A stretch of 64,000 bases of DNA, taken from the NCBI RefSeq assembly GCF_029227915.1, contig NC_079875.1, forward strand, positions 7,254,001 through 7,318,000, given 5' to 3'. This document shows, one piece after another, positions 47,634 through 59,014 of this stretch. The stretch's first letter is position 1. Each line of letters opens with the position of its first letter. The stretch is from Hydractinia symbiolongicarpus (Eukaryota; Cnidaria; Hydrozoa; Anthoathecata; Hydractiniidae). A model generated the notes under the pieces. The model did not search any database and was not told the origin of the DNA. It worked only from the letters and a program-made list of their open reading frames with translations. The translations under genes and the position numbers were made by a program.

Positions 47634-47759
47634 GATTTATATACTCTTTTGACTTTAATTTCTCAAAGAACAGAAATGGATCCTATAAAATATGTTGGTA
47701 AAATATTAGAAGGAACAATATTTTTTTCTTACCAAGTTATTGCTAACCTGTTATCTTAC

Positions 47760-47820
47760 CTGCTGACAGTGTTGTCTTCAAGTGGATTGTAAATAGATTT
47801 CTTGATCTGTACCTTTTATA
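47760..47820 (-). promoter_or_regulatory. SP5 TATA box and non-coding first exon
   Basis: The minus strand has CTATAAAAGGTACAGATCAA (TATAAAA at 47820-47814). The donor CAG|GTAAGATA follows, the exon ending at 47760, and the next exon starts at 47682 after TTTTATAG. Confidence 0.65.
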
Positions 47821-50800
47821 GGTTTTTTAGGGTTACATGGGAAAAACAAAGTAATTGGTACAATTTTCTTTACAATGTAACAAATTAAATTTAATTTTGT
47901 GAGGTGGTAAGAAACAGGAAACTTTCTAGATAATCGTTATATCATCAAAACAACAACCATCTCAATTGGAGGAAATGTAAACCATATTATTTATGTGTTA
48001 TGTAACAGATACCACATATAAACATTTCAATTTACAATGTGCAATAAGATTTGTGGATGGAGTGCGCTAATAACCCTGTTTTAGCACGTAATTTATCCCT
48101 ATCATGAAAATAATTTCAAATGTGCCTAAAATTATAACTTATGTCGCAGAATAATTCAAGTTTTTAGCGTACCCAATAACACGTATACCAAATTTCCTAA
48201 CAAATTTCAATTATTTATGACTGCAAATATATTCTTAATTCAGACAGGCGGTAAAAGGTTTTTGGATGATTTAACCTATTTTTAATTAATCAATTCTAAG
48301 CAATCATTTGTGATTTCTAAAAACAGGTTTGCCGTATAAATTTCCAGTCCTTGCTCAATCAGACCTCTCCCGAAGCTAGTTTTATCCTGTGTACTCCTAC
48401 GAACAAATAGGGCCACCCATTTCTGCGTAAAGATAACAACCATCCCCCTCTGTTTTCGTGTATATTTCTTTTTATTTTGCTGCGATAAGAAATACAAAAT
48501 GATAAGAATCAAAATGTTAGGCATATGCAATGTAGCATGAACAATTCTTTAATCGTTAATTCTGTATAATTATATTCACGTATTATTACCCTTTTCTTTC
48601 TTTTTACATCCAAATAGAAAACTTTTATTTTTACTAGTTTGGTAATAACCTAAACAATAATATCTTAATACTCAAAAAAACGGAAATTGTCTTTGGCACA
48701 AGCATAATCGTCTAACACGAGGTTGTAATCAATTATTTGTATTTCCTAATCATTCTGAACAAAGAACTTTTATCAAAATGTTCGTAATATATATTTCCAT
48801 TTTCACGAATACCAATAAACGAAATAAAATGACAATTGATTGATTGTCATGTTTTTCTCTTTTTTTTTAAATTCTTTAAATTTATTTTCGTGAAATGAAT
48901 GAAAAAGTTAAACCACCCTTTTTCTTTTCAGTCTCCCATTTAGCAACACGTTACAGTGTTGAATATTTTTTTCATAAATGTGCTTAAGGACACTACATTT
49001 TATATTCATGCATTCTTATTAGAACTTCTGCGTCCTATGATGGTCAACTTCATATTAGAACCTCTTGACTATCCAGAGTGACAGTTATTTGACACCGCTA
49101 ACTACAATTTCCAAATCTCCTTTACTTCTAAGACATATGTGCTTAAAGTTTTTAGCATACAATCATATCAAACTCTATTTCCATCCAATCATCTATTTTT
49201 TGACTTCCCACTTCCTTATTTACTCCCTCAGTTTGTAAGACATTAAAAACAGGTTGTCATAGTTATATAATAGGTAATACCAATCTGGTTGCTGCTTAAC
49301 AATTGTGTAATTACTTTGTTATTCCATCATGTACGTTATCGCATTTACTATTGAAAACATCGTACAATATGTTATGTAAAAGCTTGTTGGGTCAAATTAG
49401 CTTTCTATTACATTAGTGATAACATGTTAACAAAAACGTAATTCAAAAAATATTATATTTGGCACATTGTGTGACAGATATTTTCTTTGAGTAAACCTTG
49501 TATTGACATTTTTTGTTGTTGAGGAGTCAAAGGTTATTTTAAAAAAATTGGTGTGGAGAACTCATAGTCTAGGAATGTCATGACTTCACCTTATTTCCAA
49601 TTGCAAGAGAATGTTCAAATTTAATTACAGTTATGTAACATTTGTACATTTAGTATTAGATGGATGGAAAACAAATGCCAATTGTCTGCATTTGAACATA
49701 TATTTTCAAAGCAAATTCTCTTCTTTTGTAAAAACATGTCCCTGAACAAAAAGTAAGAAAAAAGTAAAAAGTTCACTTTTTCTTAAAGAAGTCCCTTTTG
49801 AAATTATTACATCAATCACTCTATTTATCCTCTCTGATTTCTCTGGGCTGGTGTAATTGCTACCCTGTCACCTTCCCTTAAAAAGAAGACTAAAGGTATC
49901 ACCATATTCTAGCTACTAAGGTTAACATTTTGTCCCTTTGTTCGACAAAACACTAAACTGGATAAATAATATGGACTATTGACAAATTTCTCATATTAAT
50001 ATATATGCTAAAAGTCTTTAATATCCGTTGGCAGATGATAAGAAGAAGGAGAGTATTTTTTTCTTTTTTTAAAATATATACCAACAATTTAATGTTGCAG
50101 CAAACTTAGCTCTTTTTATTGCAAGGTACAAAAACTTATGTGTGGCATTATAAAATTGTTCCTTGTGACTAAAATTATTTAGAAAAATAAATTTCAAATT
50201 TCATCGTACAGCTATAACTGAAGTTATTCAGCAATATTCCTAGTCCGTCCTATGGAGCGGAATAAGTGTATGGATCCTCCATATATTGAACGGCAAAGCT
50301 CAATGTGATAAACTGCTTACCTGCAAAATCCAATAGTTGACTTAATAATTTCATGAGTCTAGGAAATAAATTTGTCAAAAAATAGAGCTACAACTTTGAA
50401 GGATGTTAACGAACTACAACGTTAACACAAAATTTGTGAATTCAAGTGAATTAAAATTAACTTGTTTTTATGTAACGGATATATATATCCAGGACGTAAA
50501 AAAAGAAGTTACTATTTAATTTACAACCCGTCAAAAATATACTATTACAATACCAAGGCTGTGTTTAGTCTACTTCTTCTTCGCCTTAAAAGTTACACAC
50601 GTATAATTCGTTTTTCTTTGTAATGTGATGCGATGAAGGTAGGTAAGAAGGCATCTTGTTATCGTAAATATTTTGATGATGAATAAGAGAAACTGGTTGT
50701 ACAGTGTCTTTAACTTCCTGATTAGCGTTATTTTAATGCATTTTGTAACTAATTTTGCGTTGAATCGCGATAGTTAAATTATTTCTTATAAGGTGCTACA

Positions 50801-51391
50801 AGCATTTGATTAGTTGCCATCGTGTTAATCTTGTGATCGTTAATTTATTGGAATAAGGCGGTATTTCACCTGTTTTATTTGATTTATGATACCTGATCAA
50901 ATTGTTTAGAAACGCAGAAAACTTAAAGTAATGATAGTTTTGAACAAATAACGTAAAATATGTTTGGTGGTGAGCGTATGGAAGATCTCATGTAACCACG
51001 ATATATAAATAGAATGTGATTCTCCATCGGTTCTAATAAGAATAATATATATTAACCTTACAACTTTACCTTAAGCGTATTGATTTTTTTACAGTTTTAA
51101 ACTCTGTTTGTTATTGCAGTTCCAGGGAAACTTTTAAAGAATTGTTAAAGCTGGGCGTAATTTTACAGCTCGTTAAGACGGCCTAATTAATCTTCTTCAC
51201 CATAAATACTCTGATTGTAAATGCTTACCTTTCAAGCATGATATTTTTGTATTGTAAATAGAATTTTTAATTTCTTCTGTTTCCTAGCACGTTCTTTTTT
51301 ACATTCATCCAGAAAAAGGTGTTTTAGTGCGCATTTGGCAAGGTAAAAATGTATCAAAAGAAAATGGCATTTCAAAATGAAAATATGCTGT
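47821..51391. other. Spacer upstream of SP5, tandem unit I
   Basis: No gene. It is collinear with 59060-63530: about 47870-48110 matches 59060-59290, 49313-49440 matches 62500-62640, TGCAGCAAACTTA at 50096 matches 62961, and AATAAGAATAATATAT at 51035 resembles 63485. Confidence 0.65.
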
Positions 51392-51463
51392 ATTGGTAGA
51401 AAAACCTATTACCAAAGCAATAACTTTATTGGTAGAAAAACCTATTACCAAAGCAATAACTGT
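51392..51463. repeat. Two perfect tandem units of 36 bp
   Basis: ATTGGTAGAAAAACCTATTA... occurs at 51392 and 51428 with no difference seen. The minus frame across it reads a repeated VIALVIGFSTN, but the frame itself has no other support. Confidence 0.75.
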
Positions 51464-52899
51464 CTCGATTTCAGAGAAAAGTAAACCGAAGATAATGGGA
51501 ATATTTATATTCATTGCTACAAAACACCATATTTTCCATGTTTAAGTACATATTATAGCGTTACAGTTCCGCTTATTTTCATTTTAGTTTTAAAACAGCA
51601 GGTAAACATGAATTCTTGTTGACGTGCATACACGTTTAACATTACTTTCACCACACATCTGTTCAGTTTTCTTTCACATATTGTCATAATCCTTTGTTAG
51701 CACCTGCTTTTTGTTACAATTTTTGGATGTTAAAAGTGGTATTTTTCTTGTTCATAGAATTATTTCTGCAAAGATTGAAATCATCTACCCCATACCGAAC
51801 AGCAGTGCATACCATAAACTCCTGCTTTATCTAAACTTTAAGATGGTAGCAGGGACAAACAACACAATAATCGACCCAAGAATGTTTGGGCATTGTCCGT
51901 ACAGTTGCTTCTTACACGGTAACATGATGATTTAGTATATATTATATTTAAATCATGTTTCGTGCTTATGCTACTGGACAAGGAAGCAAGTTTTTAAAAT
52001 AAACAAAACTTTTTATTTGGAACATGTTACCGTATGTTGTCGTCAAACTATTATTAACGTTTTTATATAATTTATTTATCAGAAAGTTGACCTTAACGTG
52101 TTCGACATAGGAACATGGACCATGGTGCATGGTGGCGTGTGTCTTAACACTGATTACTATGCTTAGATGGGACCAAATAAAATCAGTTTTTATAAACAAT
52201 TAGCAGCTCGTAGCAAAAGTATCGCATTACATACTGTAACATATTGTGAAGTAGGTAATGCAGCATTGCCACCATTTTAGACGTTATCAGTACATTAGGA
52301 AAAAATATAACATTAAATCTGGAGAAAATGGAAGTCGTGATTTATGTTAACATCCAAATAAAGAACATGTATAACAACACCAAATCCAAATTTCGGTCTA
52401 TTTTTCTACAATTGAAACACAAGAATGTTATCAAACTTTTAAAACTTTATGCCATTTTTTAACTCACCCAATTCCTGATATTCTTATACATTATTTGTAT
52501 CTTTTAATAGTAGTACAATTTATCATCAGATTTTTATTTTATCTCTTTTAAAATGGTGTTTAATGGACGGGAAAGTTGACTCAGCTCAACGGAACAGTAT
52601 TGTATACGTAGCGTTTTTAAGTAAGTACTATTCACTTTATGTACATTCCTTATTAAGCCTGATTTTGGTAACGGAGTATTCTAAATCCTAAAGTAATGGT
52701 ATTAGTGTTCTATTTAACTTCCATACTGGAAGAACTACAGATATGATAGCTTGCACGCACGTAGCCTTTCACATGACAAATAAGGCCATTGAAAATTCCT
52801 TTTAAGAAGAAGAAAAATACAGAGACATAGAAAGATGTACGAGTTTTGATGACCTCAACAGTGCGTATACAAAAATATTTTGTGTGCACGTTGCCTGTA
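51464..52899. other. Intergenic sequence
   Basis: No recognised feature. The frames at 51711-51935, 51966-52199 and 52710-52997 are unsupported. Confidence 0.45.
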
Positions 52900-53110
52900 A
52901 TATACAAAACTTGAAACGCTGATGAAGAAATAAATAGGATCAAGTACCTTTGAAAAAACTTTATGGGGCTAAAGAAAAAATTACCAAATATGTACACCTG
53001 TTGCCATTATACCATAGATCTTGAGACGTTGATCAAAAGATGTATAGAACCACGTACTTTTGAGAAACAGTTACAAAGATATTCAGGTTTAAATGCCTTT
53101 TGATATAGTA
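52900..53110 (-). mobile_element. Decayed Helitron-like fragment
   Basis: The blocks GAAACGCTGATGAAGAAATA and CTTGAGACGTTGATC ... ACGTACTTTTGAGAAACAGT (shortened) resemble 36730-36790 in the Helitron-like element, in the same reversed orientation. Both ends are missing. Confidence 0.45.
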
Positions 53111-53471
53111 TAATTCAATTCGCCGACGCAGGTTTGGGAAAATTAGTCAACTACATTCCTTTTTGTTCCAATGTTTCTGTAACTTTTGGTTTGATACTTC
53201 ATTATCATTGTTTCGACGCTTGTTACTACAGCCTCATAAGCTAACCGCGTGACTTAAGAAATAAAACTAGCTAAAATAGCGCTTTTTCTGTCTTCTTAGT
53301 GGCTTTCATTTTGCCATTTTCCCAATTTTAAAGACGGCTTAAAACACTTTTCTTTTTTAAAGAAAGCAAAATACGCAATAATTTTTGCAGAAAAGTACTT
53401 TATATTCAATGTATTATACTACAAAGAGTACATATAATAAAATTACAAATTATTCAATTCAGGGAAGTGCA
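53111..53471. other. Intergenic sequence at the junction of tandem units
   Basis: No gene. The broken end of SP6 lies at its right edge, and homology with the SP4 side starts at SP6. Confidence 0.4.
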
Positions 53472-54037
53472 GGTGTAGCCTCTTGTACGCCCACCACAAG
53501 TCCACAAACAAGTCAACAAATTATTTCACGTCCAGCGTTAAGATGATCTATCAACTTGCCAGTTTGATTTATCTGCCGTTCTACACCCAGTAACTTGAGA
53601 TTTGCAATAGCGGCGTTCAGTACTATGTTTAAAAGCATATGTAATTTTTTACTTTTTGTTATGGTATATAAAACTATATTTAAAGCCACAATACGAGAAG
53701 TGAAAAAAAACATTTGGCCAGATAATAATGATTCCAGGAAACATAGGCAAAAATTAAATTAACTTACATGGAATGATATTGTTGGAAACCATGATATTTT
53801 CATTTGCTTTTGACAGTAACAAGGAAATTTCAGCATCTCGTGGTTTTGTTGGAACAGCAGGAATGTTAGTGCAATTAAGATTTTGCCCATATGACGCTAT
53901 GAAAAATGTAAGATGAAAGTACATATTCAATCAACAAAATTATATTGCAGTGTTGTCGCATGGCATAAAGGTCAATATACTTGATACTAAACATAACAAA
54001 GCGTAGGACATCAATAAAGGAGTCTGATACATGATTG
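53472..54037 (-). pseudogene. SP6: truncated member of the secreted family
   Basis: The signal exon starts at about 54037 (MYQTPLLMSYALLC), with its donor changed from CAG|GTAT to CAA|GTAT. The middle exon is 53896-53768 (129 nt, frame kept), with VVC replaced by MVS. The last exon starts at about 53630 (TACTGAACGCC), runs through INQTGKLIDHLNAGREIIC and meets a TGA where INRRLDC should be. It then breaks off after the VQEA codons, losing the final 40 residues. The TC cysteine is also gone (QTG). The TATA box has decayed to GTATACAAG near 54231. Multiple lesions make it a clear pseudogene. Confidence 0.8.
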
Positions 54038-54174
54038 ATGCCAGGAATTGATTTTATATATTAAAGTGAAGAGGATGACCTTAAAAATAGTTAAGAAAAA
54101 CATTATAACACTATAAGTTCTTTTTTCTTGGATACTACCATATATTATTTGGAGTTTTTAACATTCATACTTAC

Positions 54175-57100
54175 CTATCTGCTGCAATGACTTTAAAACA
54201 ATTGGGATTTGACTTACAAAGCATGTGCTTGTATACTGTTTTAGAAATAAGTAAAAAAAAAAACTCAGCAATTTTATGAAATTGAAAATCATGATAGCGC
54301 CACACTAACATTTTCTACTGAAATTAAAAGGCTGGAAAAGTAGGAAACAATATAAACAAAGTCAATTTAGACTCCATGTATCATCAAAACAGGTGACATA
54401 AATTTAAATAGAATGTAAGTTGTTTAAAATGAAGTAACAAATTTATTTTAGGTCGATTTATAACAATTTTTTAACCAAAAAGATTTACGCCAACAATATT
54501 ATCACATCGAAACAAAATTATGTAATTCTTGCCGCATAATGTGACACTACAAAAAAATCGGTTTAAATTCTAAATTATTAGAAGGAATAATGATGGAATC
54601 TACAGTCACTATACTAAAATGCTAAATACATACGAGTTAACGCATATAGCATTATTCATACCTTTATTCATACCTACAATATTCCTGCAAGAAGCAGTTT
54701 ATACAGTGTCGTAGAACAGAATATTATATAGTCATTTAACTTTCCGAAGCACAAGCAAGAGAAAAACAGCTGCAATTTTATTATAATTTTCTTGTTGATA
54801 AATTGGTGCATATGGATTTATCTAAGGGTCAAAAGTAGTTTTCTTTATTGGAACGTTTTTAACTTTGTGTATTTAGGCTCTCAACATTATCAATAAATTG
54901 TACAACATCTGTGATACTTAAGGAATTGCAATGTCAATGTAATAGATCACGTTTATATAACCCGATTCGAATTACAAACACCTGTGAAAACGAAGTTATT
55001 TAATCTAACAAACGTTTATACAGGGTAATGGAAACGATTTACCCATGAACTGAACTATATAGGCAACGATACCAATAAAGCTACAAGATTATGTTACATT
55101 CTTTTTGAAAGATAGGCAAGTCATTCACTGAATGATTCATAATAAAAATTGATTTTATCAGTGCTGAAACCTTATCTTTCTTATCACTGCGCTACATTCG
55201 GGCTGTTTAACTTACGTAACAGATAATAGATAATGACAATCACCTAAGATTTATGTGCTCCTTATGTGTCACTAGACATATGGTAATACATATAACGTAG
55301 GTCTTTTGATGGTTCCTTCTTTTTGTGTATTTATCCTGAATTTTAGATATTCATCTCCACAATGAGTCTATCATTGTCCGCCTAGCTATATACAAAATAA
55401 ATAGGTTTAATTTCGCATCAAAAATTAATTGCTGCAATTAATACTGCGCATGAAAATTTTTGTGACATGTTTGTGACTTTTCAATAAAAAATAAAATGTT
55501 TTTTCTCCCTTTCAAAAAGGTTTTTACCCGAAAATCTTAAAATGACACGCTATTATTTAGACAAAAACATGTTACTGCTAAGCAAAATCTGAACATTTAG
55601 GAAGTGTAATTTTAATTGTTCCCTCCACATGATGTTGCAAAATTGTGTCTTTGCCATATAATTTACCCCGTAGTGAATAAAATTTTATGATGCGCAATAT
55701 TGCATGGAAACTTACAAATATTAATTGCTCTTTGTTCAAAGAAGGAAATGGCTCAGACCGCATCGATACCTGTTTAATAAACAAGTTTGCCGGTAAACAA
55801 TTTAATTTCCTAAAATTAATTTACCTGCTATATACTTGGGTTTCGTAGGATTATATCTATTAATGTGCTGATAAATTGTAAGAAATATTTGGGGAAACCA
55901 TTGTAAAGTCAGGAAATCATATTGTGTTGATTTTCCGTAGGAAATTATCACGTGGTTGTTGTTGTCGTAAGTAACGCGCAATCTCTACCACAAAATATTT
56001 TAGACAGTAAGCAGCAAAATAAAACATAAACAGCTGAGTCATTTTTCTCTCACCTTTATATAATATGGTATGTTGCTTTTAGTATATATACAAAAACACG
56101 CCGCCATAACTATGCATCATACATTAAATTCGAACTTTACATAATGAATACCATTTAAATTTATAATTTTACTTAGAATCGGTTTTAAATAAACGACTTT
56201 CCCAGTTAAGGTTACAGCAAAGGCGGAAAATACATAAATTCTTACTCTGTAAAAATTCGTTTTAGCTCTGTTCTTGTTACATAACAGATAGGATAATTAT
56301 TAAAGGACGTTGGAAATAGACTAATATTTAGTACGCAATATGTGTTTCATGCTTAGTTTAAATGACCGCTTGCAAAAGCTTACAAAGAAGTTGTTGTCTT
56401 GTAATTTATTTAATTGTCTCTCCCACAAAACTTACAGTGTAGCGCAACGCATTTGTAAGATAGATATTGGTTGATAAGCACAGTATTTATTTACCGGTGC
56501 TAAGAAATATTATCATCGGTCAACGTATCGGTCTTTCAAGCTGGTATTCCGGAATTATAATTTGAGCCTCCGGTAGTATTTTTCTGTAGTGTATTTTCCT
56601 GTAGCACAAATTAGCAGAACAATTTATGCTGTATTAATAATAACTGTGTACCCACATTCAAATTAATGTGAAAGAAAATGTTAAACAACAAACTTTCTAA
56701 ACTATTGCTTCCGTGACATAATTTTGCTTTCGTAGCCAGATTTATGATTACCATAATCAAGATAACTTTTATTGTCATTTTTAACTGATTATAATTTCAG
56801 TAGTAATTATTCAAAGAAGGGAAGAAGGAAGTTTAAACAACCCTTCTACTGATAAGACGATTTCGGCAGGCAACCAAGTCATACTTCCTTGCAGGGAATA
56901 ACATTCTAGCATCATATAAATTTTCGACATCGCATATGACCAAGTCCGCTGGAGTAAGTTTGTTTGTTGTTGTTTCAAGTTAGTGCATTTCAATCGAGTC
57001 ATTTGCCCGTGGAAAATTACACAAGTTTACTGAGCCACAGGTTTTGTCTGTTGTTCATATCCAGGGAATGGTTTTTCATTCTTACTAAGGACAAAATAGT

Positions 57101-58042
57101 TATTTGGTTTTAATTTTGAACAAAATACAGCTTACCTTTCAAAATTTACGAAGTGGTGCATTATAGCTTGTCTTATCCATTTTAATGTATCGCCAGTTTA
57201 AAAAAATCATGCATAACGGCATGCTGAATATGCTATTGTCAATTGTTATGCATTTAAAAATTGGAAATATCAATATTGGGTGAAGTTGATTTGCCTGTAA
57301 TAACTTTTAATTCATTTTTTCCAAAGTTTAAGTAATTTTTCACTAGGGTATATGTGTTTAAATTTGTAAATTTTAATGGGTTTGGTGGCGTAAGCTATTT
57401 AAACTGTTTTGAAACACATATAATATATTTACATTCAATTAACGCGTTGTCTACAATCTTTAAACTACCTTTTGCTAGCAACCTTAAAAATCATGAATTT
57501 TGTCTCCATAAGTGCTTATATGACCACAGAACAGGCTAAGAACATGATATCTTAACTTGCATTGTTAGACTTAAAGTTTAACAAATGTCAATAATTTGAA
57601 GATGCTAGCACAACACCTTTTATTCGCTTCCAAAGATTTCGAATGTAATGTGGATTGTTATTTCCTGCGCGGTTGTTATAATACGCGACTAGTTTGTGAT
57701 GAATACTCAATATACGTTTCCACACAATTGGCTCCTGTTTGAACAAATGTATGCTACATGTGAATATTAAAGATTACCAAAACCATTAATAGAATTTTTT
57801 ACTGATCTATCGCCATATAATTTGGAGACTGGAAAGATTGATGAAAGAATTCCCTTGTGGTCTAATTCTTCTAGTAGTTCAATTTTAAGTAAATTTCATT
57901 GAATTTGCAAGCTTCTTGCTCTGCATTGACCTCTTTAAAGTAAGAAACACACAAAATATAACAGCGTTTACTGTGAACGGATTTTTTTTTCTTTTCACTT
58001 TTAAAACAAATAGTGCTTACAAAAAAATACATTTATAGAACT
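54175..58042. other. Spacer of tandem unit II
   Basis: The SP6 first-exon donor (CAGATAG|GTAAGTATG) is at the left edge. The remainder matches the spacer after SP4 at several points: 55584 with 40436, 55746 with 40604, 55970 with 41980, 56800 with 42636. Bases 57706-57755 match the SP5 downstream spacer. No gene is recognised in it. Confidence 0.6.
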
Positions 58043-58804
58043 TCAAGGTACAGGAGGTGTAATAATAACTTGAAGTCGGTTTTTGATAACAAGAAGTCTG
58101 GTTTTCACGCCATTCAATACTCTGTTTGAAACTTGATCATTTCCCAGCATTAGATTCAAACTTCTAGCTTCTTGTACACTTGCCACAAGTCCACAATCAA
58201 GTCTTCGGTTGATGATTTCAAGTCGAACGGTAATATGATCTATTAACTTGCAAGTTTGATTTATCTGCTGCTGGACACCAGTCAATTTGAGACTTGCAAT
58301 GAAAGGATTCAGGACTATAATTAAAAAAGTTAAAATTGCGTAAAATTTGATTAAAAAAATTAAACTAATTTATCTCTTCAATCTAAAATTTCAAATATTT
58401 TAACTTTTTGATATTTTTTGTCTATAATTTACAGGATAGGAATTGAGAAGATCACTCCTTAACAAGCAGCATATACATAAAAAAAATAATCAACTTTAAG
58501 TTATACTTACATGGGATGATGTTGTCGCAAACCACGATATTTTCATTTCCGCTTGACAAGATTGCTGAAATTTCAGCATCTTGTGGTTTTGTTGGGACAT
58601 TAGGAATGTTGGTGCAATTAAGAGAATTAGAAGTTTGTGCATATGACACTATAAATGAAATTTATATTAGGTGTAAAATAAAATAGAATTTTTAATGAAA
58701 GAATTTTATACGTCTTATTTAAAATACATCAAATCATTTTAATTTAAAATACCTGATGCCAAGCACAGCAGTACAGAGGAGATCCAAAAACCAACTTTAT
58801 ACAT
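58043..58804 (-). CDS. SP7: small secreted protein, unrecognised family
   Basis: Coding exons are 58804-58753, 58648-58511 and 58314-58043, joined in phase 1, giving 153 residues. The signal peptide is MYKVGFWISSVLLCLASG. The body has SLNCTNIPNVPTKPQDAEIS, SGNENIVVCDN, GVQQQINQTCKLIDHITVR, INRRLDCGLVASVQEARS and NDQVSNRVLNGVKTRLLVIK. All four cysteines of the SP5 pattern are kept. The middle exon has three extra codons (TSN region) compared with SP5. Promoter, first exon, splice sites and coding sequence are all intact. Confidence 0.85.
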
Positions 58805-58953
58805 GTTTGATATCTCGATTTGATTTAAATTTAAAAAGCAGAAATTGATCCTATAAAATATTTAGGTAAATAATTACATTAAACATTTTTTTATACTTTT
58901 CTAAGTTATTGTCAACCATTATTAAAGAAATTGCACAATATTGTATATCTTAC

Positions 58954-59014
58954 CTAATGTCTGTGTTGTCTTCAAGCCGATTGTGAATAGATTTCCTGAT
59001 CTGTTCCTTTTATA
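58954..59014 (-). promoter_or_regulatory. SP7 TATA box and non-coding first exon
   Basis: The minus strand has CTATAAAAGGAACAGATCAG (TATAAAA at 59014-59008), then ACAATC, TGAAGACAACAC and the donor ATTAG|GTAAGATA, the exon ending at 58954. It is nearly the same as in SP5, with identical spacing. Confidence 0.65.

Noticed and set aside
51305-51514. Minus frame with repeated VIALVIGFSTN as a membrane peptide gene
   Set aside because: The repeat is a perfect 36-bp DNA duplication in intergenic sequence with no start or promoter context.
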